Part shown: piece after piece, positions 57,441 through 64,000 of the stretch
Layout: every line of letters starts with the position of its first letter
Position numbering within the stretch: the stretch's first letter is position 1
DNA from: Halomonas sp. PR-M31
GTDB lineage: Bacteria > Pseudomonadota > Gammaproteobacteria > Pseudomonadales > Halomonadaceae
Length of the DNA: 64,000 nucleotides
Assembly: GCF_001039575.1 (NCBI RefSeq)
Contig: NZ_JIBT01000011.1
Location: 1-64,000, forward strand
Reading direction: 5' to 3'
Translations under genes and position numbers: made by a program
The notes under the pieces: model-generated
What the model was told of the DNA's origin: nothing
What the model saw: only the letters and a program-made list of their open reading frames with translations
Database searches by the model: none

Positions 57441-57820
57441 TCAACGATGAGGGCGGCAGATTTCAATCAGATTGCCATCCGGATCGCGCAGATAAAGCGA
57501 GGTGATGGGACCTTGAACGCCCCGGCGGGGAACCGGGCCTTCCTCGATGGGAATCTGCAAGGTGTCGAGATGCGCCTGCATTTCTTCCAGGGGCAGTACG
57601 CTTCGAACGCACAGATCGATACTGCCCGGGGTGGGACGGACCGCCTTGGGGCTTGATGCCGTATCGGCCTGATGCAGGCGAAGCGCCATGTCCCCAAGCA
57701 TCAGATCGACCCGTTCGGCCTCTTGATAGCGCGCTTCCAGCCTAGTACGCGGGTATAGAAATCTACCGCCCGGGAAATATCGGTAACGGTGACGACCAAG
57801 TGATCCAGGCCGGTTAACAT
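57441..57820 (-). CDS. VOC-family (glyoxalase/bleomycin-resistance) protein (frameshifted)
   Basis: Start at ATG 57820 with GGAG upstream: MLTGLDHLVVTVTDISRAVD, FYTRVLG, then a break at CC 57741-57742. With one base restored it continues LEARYQEAERVDLMLGDMAL, PGSIDLCVRSVLPLEEMQ, GPVPRRGVQGPITSLYLRDP and DGNLIEICR. About 126 aa, a normal single-module VOC protein with metal-site residues H7 and E in LIEI. Its activity is unknown. It is divergent from the methyltransferase at 57843. Confidence 0.85.
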
Positions 57821-57842
57821 AGCAGTCTCCGCTTGCATTTAG

Positions 57843-58502
57843 ATGAAGGATACGACGTTGACCAGGCTGCTGTCGTGCCCTCTTTGTGATCACGATGAAA
57901 TCGAGTATTACCATCAGGACAGGCGCAGGGATTATTGGCAATGCCAGCGCTGCGCGCTGGTCTTCGTGGCGCCTCACCAACAGCTTGAACCCGAGAGGGA
58001 GAAAGCGGTGTATGACTGCCACCGCAACTCGCCCCAGGACATGGACTATCGCCGGTTTTTGTCGCGGCTGTTCATTCCGCTAAAGGCCCGAGTGGCGCCT
58101 GGCGCTCAAGGGCTGGATTTTGGCTGCGGCCCTGGGCCGACGCTGTCGGTCATGTTCGAAGAGGCAGGGCATCCGATGGCACTTTACGATATCTATTACG
58201 CGCCGGATCGGGACGTTCTCGGGCAGTCTTATGATTTCATCACCGCATCCGAGGTGATCGAACACCTGGCGTCGCCGGGGCAGGTGCTAAGGGAACTCTC
58301 CGAGCAGCTTCGTCCGGGTGGCTGGCTGGGGCTGATGACCAAGCGCGTGGTTTCCCGGGAAGCCTTTGCCAACTGGCACTATATCCTGGACCCGACTCAC
58401 ATCAGTTTCTTCAGTGAAACGAGCTTTCGTTGGGTAAGTGCCCAGCTGGATCTGCAAGTTTTTTTCCCTTCCGCCGATGTAGTACTCATGCAAAAGCAAT
58501 AG
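57843..58502 (+). CDS. class I SAM-dependent methyltransferase with N-terminal zinc ribbon
   Basis: A 219-aa protein. Residues 10-45 hold two CxxC pairs (SCPLCDHDEIEYYHQ and WQCQRCALVFVAP), a small zinc ribbon. The methyltransferase domain follows: LDFGCGPGPTLSVMFEEAGH (motif I), DFITASEVIEHLASPGQVLR and LRPGGWLGLMTKRV. The ending is FFPSADVVLMQKQ. The substrate is unknown; this domain pair occurs in small-molecule and nucleotide-sugar methyltransferases. No signal peptide. Confidence 0.85.
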   Translation: MKDTTLTRLLSCPLCDHDEIEYYHQDRRRDYWQCQRCALVFVAPHQQLEPEREKAVYDCHRNSPQDMDYRRFLSRLFIPLKARVAPGAQGLDFGCGPGPTLSVMFEEAGHPMALYDIYYAPDRDVLGQSYDFITASEVIEHLASPGQVLRELSEQLRPGGWLGLMTKRVVSREAFANWHYILDPTHISFFSETSFRWVSAQLDLQVFFPSADVVLMQKQ

Positions 58503-58718
58503 CCCCGTTTTCACTGCGCTATTCGCCTCATCGAAGGCTTGCGGCATCTATAAGATCGCACGCAGTCAAACGTTGAACGACGCAGCCAAGAAGCGTTGGA
58601 AAACGCTTCAAATTGCTTTGTAAAAAAATGTGAGCAAGGGTATATTCCCGCGCCAATTGCCAACCTGATTCCTGTCCGTTTCCGGTCAGGTACGCTCTTT
58701 CCAAGAGGCTTTTTATTT

Positions 58719-60119
58719 ATGTCGCGGCAGCTACTGGCCATGGCGTTGGCTCCTTTGTTGGGTCTGTTCATCCTGGCGATCGGCAATGGCTTTCTGGCCA
58801 CGTTGATTACCTTGCGTCTAGATGCCGCCGGCGAGTCTGCCGTCATGATCGGCTGGGTCTCTTCGGCCTATTTCATTGGTCTTGCCATCGGCGCGATGTT
58901 CAACGACCGCCTGTTGCTGCGTATCGGCCATATTCGCGCCTATGGCAGCTTTGCCTCCCTGGTAGCGGTGACGGTACTGCTGCAAGGGCTTTGGCTCGAC
59001 CCCTATGCCTGGTTCCTGCTGCGCCTGATTGGCGGTTGGGCCACGGTAGGCGTGTATCTGGTCATCGAAAGCTGGCTATTGACCTCTGGAGATCAAAAAG
59101 TACGCGGGCGCCTCTTGGCGCTTTACATGATTGCTCTCTACGCGGCAGGTGTCATTGGTCAGCTGTTGTTAGGCGTGACGGATGCCATGGGCGTGACCGC
59201 ACCTTTCATGGTGATTGGTATGCTGGCGTCACTCTCGGTATTACCCATGGCGATGGTCCCGCGGGTGTCGCCGCTGATTGAACAGGCCGAACCCTTGCCA
59301 CCCCATCGCTTGATCACCATCACCCCTACCGGCGTCATGGCGACCTTTGGCTCGGGGCTAGCCGGCGCGGCGGTCTATGCGCTATTGCCACTTTATCTAC
59401 AAAGCCTGGGACTATCGGTCGCTCGTATCGGGCAAATGATGGCAGTGATGGTGCTGGGGGCCATGCTGTTGCAGTACCCCATCGGTCGCTGGTCGGATCG
59501 CCACGACCGTCAGCTGGTGCTGATTCTCATCGGCGCCTTCTTCGCGCTCATTTCATTGGGCATGATCATGCTGCCGCAAGAGCAGTGGATGCTGGCAGGG
59601 CTCTTGTTCTTGCTGGGTGGCGGCGTTTTTGCCTTGTACCCGGTAGCACTCAGCCATGCGGCGGACCGGGCGCCGGCAGGCGCCCTGGTACGAATGAGTC
59701 AGGGGCTACTACTGATCAATGCGTTGGGTTCCACCATTAGTCCGCCTCTGGTCACGCCGGTCATGAGTTGGCTTGGCGATGCAGGGTTGTTCTGGTCCTT
59801 GGGTAGCCTTGGCGTGTTCCTGGTGCTGTTTTTCACCTGGCGGCGCAGCGTGCGCCCTGCACCGATTCCAGTAGCCCCGTTTGCTCCGAATGCGCCCATG
59901 TCCGTCATCGGAGCCGAACTCAACGTTACCGAAGAGCTCATGCAAGGTGCTACGGAGCACGAGCATCATGAGGATCTTTCACAGCTCGTGCCGGATATCG
60001 AAGTGGCGGAACCCTTCGTCGGTCCGCCCAAAGAGGAAGATGCAACGATCAGCTACTTCGATACGGATGCCGATGCATCGTCTGATAGCGACCCGCCACT
60101 GCAGGTACAGCCTTCCTGA
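58719..60119 (+). CDS. MFS transporter, YcaD-like
   Basis: About 466 aa from the ATG at 58719, with AAGAGG about ten bases upstream. Twelve membrane helices of the YcaD type: APLLGLFILAIGNGFLATLI, SAYFIGLAIGAMFNDRLLLR, GGWATVGVYLVIESWLLTSG, YPIGRWSDRHDRQLVLILI (loop motif), and FLLGGGVFALYPVALSHAAD. After about residue 380 a long acidic cytoplasmic tail of about 85 residues follows (EHEHHEDLSQLVPDIEVAEP), which YcaD lacks. Substrate unknown. It ends before the terminator at 60150. Confidence 0.88.
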   Translation: MSRQLLAMALAPLLGLFILAIGNGFLATLITLRLDAAGESAVMIGWVSSAYFIGLAIGAMFNDRLLLRIGHIRAYGSFASLVAVTVLLQGLWLDPYAWFLLRLIGGWATVGVYLVIESWLLTSGDQKVRGRLLALYMIALYAAGVIGQLLLGVTDAMGVTAPFMVIGMLASLSVLPMAMVPRVSPLIEQAEPLPPHRLITITPTGVMATFGSGLAGAAVYALLPLYLQSLGLSVARIGQMMAVMVLGAMLLQYPIGRWSDRHDRQLVLILIGAFFALISLGMIMLPQEQWMLAGLLFLLGGGVFALYPVALSHAADRAPAGALVRMSQGLLLINALGSTISPPLVTPVMSWLGDAGLFWSLGSLGVFLVLFFTWRRSVRPAPIPVAPFAPNAPMSVIGAELNVTEELMQGATEHEHHEDLSQLVPDIEVAEPFVGPPKEEDATISYFDTDADASSDSDPPLQVQPS

Positions 60120-60149
60120 TCCTTTCTGGTTACGACTTGCAGTGAACCA

Positions 60150-60179
60150 GCGCCCGACGGCATACCCGTCGGGCGCTTT
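60150..60179 (+). terminator. intrinsic terminator of the MFS gene
   Basis: GCGCCCGACGG (60150-60160) and CCGTCGGGCGC (60166-60176) form an 11-pair perfect stem with a short loop, followed by TTTGCG. It lies 31 bases after the MFS stop. Confidence 0.85.
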
Positions 60180-60284
60180 GCGTTTCGCCCTAGTCATTCG
60201 TGGCCGGGTAAGGCGTTTGGCTAGTGGCTAATAAAAGCCGAGGACTCTACCATCGTTGGTATCCCTTATTGATAGGAGGCTTTC

Positions 60285-62078
60285 ATGATTTCCTATGCCG
60301 CCCCGGTACGTGACTATCGCTTCGTACTTGAAGAACTGCTCGAGCACAGATCACTGAATCTTTCACATTTTGATGAGACTACGCCTGATCTGATCGAGGC
60401 GGTGCTGGAAGAAGCAGCGCGACTGGCCAACGAGGTCTGGGCGCCGCTCAATCACACTGGCGACCGTGAGGGGGTGCGGCTTGAAAATGATGAGGTGATT
60501 ACCCCGAAAGGTTTTGCCGAGGCCTATCGCGCCTATATCGATGGCGGCTGGAACGGCATCGGTGTCGACGAAACCCTAGGCGGCCAGGGCTTGCCCGAGG
60601 TAGTGGCCAGCGCCGTGCAGGAGATGCTGCACGGCGCCAACATGGCTCTTGGCCTATGTCCCATGCTCACCGCCGGTGCCATCGAGGCCTTGTCGTTGCA
60701 CGGCAACGACAAGCTCAAGGCGCTCTATCTGGAAAAACTGGTCAGCGGAGAATGGACCGGCACCATGAATCTTACCGAATCCCAGGCCGGCTCGGATCTG
60801 TCCCAGGTGCGCACCAAGGCCGTTCAGAAAGAGGATCACTACCGCCTTACCGGCCAGAAGATCTATATCACCTGGGGTGAGCACGATATGGCAGAGAACA
60901 TCCTGCATTTCGTGCTCGCTCGTACCCCGGATGCCCCGCAAGGCAACAAGGGTATCTCGCTGTTTTTAGTACCCAAGTTTCTGGTCAATGACGATGGCAG
61001 CCTGGGCGAGCGCAACGATGTGGTCTGCGCATCGCTTGAGCACAAGTTGGGCATTCATGCCTGCCCCACCTGCACCCTGAGCTTCGGTGAAAAAGAGGGT
61101 GCCATCGGCTATCTGGTAGGCGAATCCGGTCGCGGCCTGAATCACATGTTCACGATGATGAACGAGGCACGGCATAAAGTTGGCGTCGAAGGTATTGGCG
61201 TTGCGGAGCGCGCCTGTCAGCAGGCGCTGGACTATGCACTTGAGCGCATGCAGGGGCGCAGTCCCAAGGTCAGGGGCGGCGCGTCCTGTTCCATTGCCGA
61301 TCACCTGGATGTGCGGCGCATGCTGCTGTCCATGCGCGCCCGCACGGACGGTCTGCGGGCGCTGGCGCTCTACTGTGCTGCCCAGATGGATCAGGCCCGC
61401 CATGGTGCGGACGACGATACCCGCCAGCAGGCCCAGGCTCGGGTCGATATCCTGATTCCGGTGGTCAAGGCCTTCTCCACCGATCAGGCGGTGGACATCA
61501 CCTCCCTGGGCATTCAGGTGCACGGCGGCATGGGATTCATAGAGGAGGGCGGTGCAGCCCAACTGCTGCGAGACGTGCGTATTGCACCCATCTACGAAGG
61601 CACCAATGGTATCCAAGCGCTGGATCTTGCCGGTCGCAAGCTGCAGCGTGACGGTGGGGCAGCACTGTGTGCCTTGCTGGACGAAGTCGAGACCACTGCT
61701 GGCGCGCTTACCGAAAACTCAGCGCTAAAGTCGCTGGGGGAAAGCCTTGCACAAGGTAGCGCGGATCTACGTGCCGCCATGGCGATCCTTCTGAAAGAGG
61801 GCGGCGATGCGGATAATGGACCAGATGCCATTCAGGCTTACGCCACGCCGTTCCTGTCTCTGGCGGGACACGTGCTGTGCGCTTGGCAGATGAGTCGGGC
61901 GGCGCTGATCGCCCAGGCAGCGCTCGATGAGGGCAAGGGTGATGCGGATTTCTATCGCGCCAAGTTGGTCAGTGCGGATTTCGCGCTACGCCACTGGCTA
62001 CCGGAAGGGCGTGCCCAGCGGGCGGTAATCGAGGCGGGCATGAATACGCTGTTGGATTTCGAGCCCACCAGTTATTGA
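60285..62078 (+). CDS. acyl-CoA dehydrogenase, large (DmdC-like) type
   Basis: A 597-aa FAD enzyme of the 3-methylmercaptopropionyl-CoA dehydrogenase-like group (longer than the ~390-aa classical forms). Motifs: YRFVLEELLEHRSL at the N-terminus, GWNGIGVDETLGGQGLPEVV, GTMNLTESQAGSDLSQVRTK (FAD), LTGQKIYITWGEHDMAEN, LGIHACPTCTLSFG, MMNEARHKVGVEGIGVAERA and the active-site IAPIYEGTNGIQALDL. It is followed by an acyl-CoA ligase 14 bases later. The substrate (medium-chain, branched, or methylmercaptopropionyl-CoA) is not determined. Confidence 0.9.
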   Translation: MISYAAPVRDYRFVLEELLEHRSLNLSHFDETTPDLIEAVLEEAARLANEVWAPLNHTGDREGVRLENDEVITPKGFAEAYRAYIDGGWNGIGVDETLGGQGLPEVVASAVQEMLHGANMALGLCPMLTAGAIEALSLHGNDKLKALYLEKLVSGEWTGTMNLTESQAGSDLSQVRTKAVQKEDHYRLTGQKIYITWGEHDMAENILHFVLARTPDAPQGNKGISLFLVPKFLVNDDGSLGERNDVVCASLEHKLGIHACPTCTLSFGEKEGAIGYLVGESGRGLNHMFTMMNEARHKVGVEGIGVAERACQQALDYALERMQGRSPKVRGGASCSIADHLDVRRMLLSMRARTDGLRALALYCAAQMDQARHGADDDTRQQAQARVDILIPVVKAFSTDQAVDITSLGIQVHGGMGFIEEGGAAQLLRDVRIAPIYEGTNGIQALDLAGRKLQRDGGAALCALLDEVETTAGALTENSALKSLGESLAQGSADLRAAMAILLKEGGDADNGPDAIQAYATPFLSLAGHVLCAWQMSRAALIAQAALDEGKGDADFYRAKLVSADFALRHWLPEGRAQRAVIEAGMNTLLDFEPTSY

Positions 62079-62092
62079 GAGGAGGTATCATC

Positions 62093-63724
62093 GTGCCAAG
62101 TATTTTCGAGCAGGGCCTGCCTCAGACACCGGCGAACCATGTGGCGCTATCGCCCCTGACATTCATTGAACGTACTGCCCAGATATACCCGGACTATCCG
62201 GCGGTGGTCCACGGCGGACTGCGCCGGGATTGGTTCACCACCTGGCAGCGCTGTCGGCGTCTGGCCTCCGCGCTTGCCGGGCGCGGCATTCAACCGGGCC
62301 AGACCGTGGCCGCCATGCTGCCCAACGTGCCCCCCATGTTCGAGGCCCACTTCGGTGTGCCGCTCGCCGGCTGTGTGCTTAACACCCTGAACATTCGCCT
62401 GGACGCGGACGCCATCGCCTATATGCTCGCCCATGGTGAGGCCAAGGCGATCCTGGTCGATCCGGAGTTCGCCGATGTCATTGAGGGCGCGGTAGCCAAG
62501 CTCGACGACAAGCCGCTGATCGTCGATGTGGCGGATGCCCTATTCGAGGGCGAGGCCAGACGTATCGGCGAGATCGAGTACGAGGATCTATTGGCGGAGG
62601 GCGATCCTGAGACGCCTTACCGCCTGCCTGAGGATGAATGGCAGGCCATCTCGCTCAATTACACTTCCGGCACCACCGGCAAGCCAAAGGGCGTGGTCTA
62701 TCATCATCGCGGCGCTCACTTGAACGCGGTCAGCAATATTCTTGAATGGGCCATGCCCCATCATCCGATCTATCTATGGACCCTGCCGATGTTCCACTGC
62801 AACGGCTGGTGCTTTCCCTGGACCATTGCCGCAGCGGCGGGCACCAATATCTGCCTGCGCAAGGTGGAGGCCAGAAAGGTCATGGAATTGCTGGTCGATG
62901 AAAAGGTCACCCACTTCAGCGGGGCGCCGATCATACTCAATGGCCTGGTCAATCTATCCGAGCAGCACAAGCGCATGCTGGAACATCCGGTCAAGGTCAC
63001 CGTGGCCGGGGCCGGGGCCGCGCCGCCGGCCTCGGTGATTTCCGGTATCGAAAAACTGGGCATCGAGGTAACCCACGTCTATGGGTTGACCGAGGTTTAT
63101 GGGCCGGTCACGGTGTGTGCCTGGCGTGAGTCCTGGAACGCGCTACCCTTGGAAGCGCGAGCCAAGATCAAGGCGCGCCAAGGGGTGCGTGGCCACATGC
63201 TGGAGGCACTGTGCGTCGCCGATGCGGATACGCTAGAGCCGGTGCCCAAGGATGGCGAAACGATCGGCGAGATCCTGATGCGGGGCAACAACGTCATGAA
63301 AGGCTACCTGAAGGATGAGAAGGCCACTCAGACGGCGTTGCAGGGCGGTTGGTACCATACCGGCGACCTGGCAGTGTGGCATGCAGATGGCTATATCGAA
63401 ATCAAGGATCGCCTCAAGGACATCATCATTTCCGGCGGTGAGAACATTTCCACCATCGAGGTGGAAGACGCCATCTACTCGCATCCGGGGGTGGAGGAGG
63501 CTGCGGTGGTGGCGCGTCCGGACGAAAAATGGGGCGAGACGCCCTGTGCTTTCGTCAAACTCAAGCCCGGTCATGAAGAAACCACCGCCGAGGAGATCAT
63601 TGCCTACTGCCGCGAGCATTTGGCTCATTTCAAGGTGCCGCGCCATGTGATCTTCAGCGAACTGCCCAAGACTTCCACGGGCAAGATCCAGAAATTCCTG
63701 CTGCGCGACGAAGCGCGCAAATAG
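62093..63724 (+). CDS. acyl-CoA synthetase (DmdB-like AMP-binding ligase)
   Basis: About 543 aa, starting at the GTG 62093 with GAGGAGG seven bases upstream (a TTG at 62075 is inside that region). ANL-superfamily motifs: ISLNYTSGTTGKPKGVVYHH (A3), PMFHCNGWCFPWTIA, THVYGLTEVYGPVTVCAW (A5), GGWYHTGDLAVWHADGYIEI (A7), DRLKDIIISGGENISTIEVE (A8) and the acyl-adenylate Lys in TSTGKIQKFLLRD. Activates a fatty or short-chain acid with ATP and CoA. It pairs with the preceding dehydrogenase and the following hydroxyacyl-CoA dehydrogenase, forming a beta-oxidation-type operon. Confidence 0.92.
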   Translation: MPSIFEQGLPQTPANHVALSPLTFIERTAQIYPDYPAVVHGGLRRDWFTTWQRCRRLASALAGRGIQPGQTVAAMLPNVPPMFEAHFGVPLAGCVLNTLNIRLDADAIAYMLAHGEAKAILVDPEFADVIEGAVAKLDDKPLIVDVADALFEGEARRIGEIEYEDLLAEGDPETPYRLPEDEWQAISLNYTSGTTGKPKGVVYHHRGAHLNAVSNILEWAMPHHPIYLWTLPMFHCNGWCFPWTIAAAAGTNICLRKVEARKVMELLVDEKVTHFSGAPIILNGLVNLSEQHKRMLEHPVKVTVAGAGAAPPASVISGIEKLGIEVTHVYGLTEVYGPVTVCAWRESWNALPLEARAKIKARQGVRGHMLEALCVADADTLEPVPKDGETIGEILMRGNNVMKGYLKDEKATQTALQGGWYHTGDLAVWHADGYIEIKDRLKDIIISGGENISTIEVEDAIYSHPGVEEAAVVARPDEKWGETPCAFVKLKPGHEETTAEEIIAYCREHLAHFKVPRHVIFSELPKTSTGKIQKFLLRDEARK

Positions 63725-63759
63725 TGATGGTTCAGCAGCAATACAAAGGAGACACACGG

Positions 63760-64000
63760 ATGAGCAGCAATCGAATCGGCGTCGTTGGTGCCGGCACCAT
63801 GGGCCAAGGGATCGCCCAGGTACTGGCCGCAAGCGGCTGCGAGGTACAGTTGTACGATGTCGCCGACGAACAGCTCGAGCGCGCCAAGGGCGGCATCGGC
63901 AAAGGCCTGGACAAGCTGGTAGCCAAGGAGCGCCTGTCCGCTGAGGATCGCGATGGCGCCCTGAAACGACTCGACACCACTTCCAAGCTCGAGGACCTCA
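63760..64000 (+). CDS. 3-hydroxyacyl-CoA dehydrogenase (partial, runs off window)
   Basis: The first 80 codons are present. ATG at 63760 with AAAGGAG upstream. The NAD-binding start is RIGVVGAGTMGQGIAQVLAA, then VQLYDVADEQLERAKGGIGK and KLVAKERLSAEDRDGALKRL, typical of 3-hydroxybutyryl-CoA dehydrogenase (PaaH/Hbd class). The remainder lies beyond base 64000. It is the third gene of the acyl-CoA operon. Confidence 0.9.
   Translation, partial: MSSNRIGVVGAGTMGQGIAQVLAASGCEVQLYDVADEQLERAKGGIGKGLDKLVAKERLSAEDRDGALKRLDTTSKLEDL

Overview
The window reads as a chromosomal segment of a moderately GC-rich gammaproteobacterium, most likely a Halomonadaceae (Halomonas-like) species. This rests on gene content: FabV-type enoyl reductase, a cyo quinol oxidase, an edd-glk Entner-Doudoroff cluster divergent from gap, opgGH, and DUF2959 and DUF7079 proteins. 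It is an inference, since no 16S or marker-based placement is possible here.

Layout. 1-2165: tgt and queA (queuosine tRNA modification) on the minus strand. 2363-2449: tRNA-Leu(CAA). 2385-8710: a 6.3 kb integrated element bounded by a perfect 65-bp repeat of the tRNA 3' end. It carries a tyrosine integrase, an unknown 209-aa protein, paired operators, an AlpA-like regulator in an ATGA-overlap chain with two small ORFs, a primase-helicase fusion, an origin-like repeat region, and a minus-strand block with remnants of a polyvalent-type protein. It has no capsid, terminase or conjugation genes and looks like a self-replicating mini-island or phage satellite. 8711-9858: small ORFs and orphan terminators. 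9859-17330: rnk, LysE exporter, copper chaperone, AidB-like dehydrogenase, glutathione peroxidase, fabV, DUF2959 lipoprotein, GlxA/AraC regulator. 17331-17860: AT-rich gap ending in a probable CsrB/Rsm-type regulatory RNA. 17864-23235: an alkaline-phosphatase-superfamily membrane protein divergent from opgGH (osmoregulated periplasmic glucans). 23312-29834: esterase, then edd-glk-mutarotase-aldo/keto reductase coupled by ATGA overlaps, with gap divergent. 30246-36742: diguanylate cyclase, dienelactone hydrolase, DUF482 protein, CPA2 antiporter, fructosamine kinase. 36751-42033: TetR repressor divergent from an RND efflux pair, with a palindromic operator between. 42166-45531: MscS channel, CsbD, phospholipid-methyltransferase-like enzyme. 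46030-50787: cyoABCDE. 50871-60119: mixed envelope and metabolic genes. 60285-64000: acyl-CoA dehydrogenase, acyl-CoA ligase and the start of a 3-hydroxyacyl-CoA dehydrogenase.

An important caveat: eight otherwise conserved chromosomal genes (the phosphatase-superfamily gene, opgG, edd, the CPA2 antiporter, the RND pump, the L,D-transpeptidase, the sugar dehydrogenase and a VOC protein) are broken by nine frameshifts. Every one is explained by a single missing base, mostly at G/C runs. This looks more like systematic sequencing deletion error than biology. I annotate these genes over their full reconstructed span and say so in each entry.

Most notable: the tRNA-Leu element with its candidate replication origin, the candidate CsrA-sequestering RNA at 17628-17853, and the same-sign frameshift pattern.
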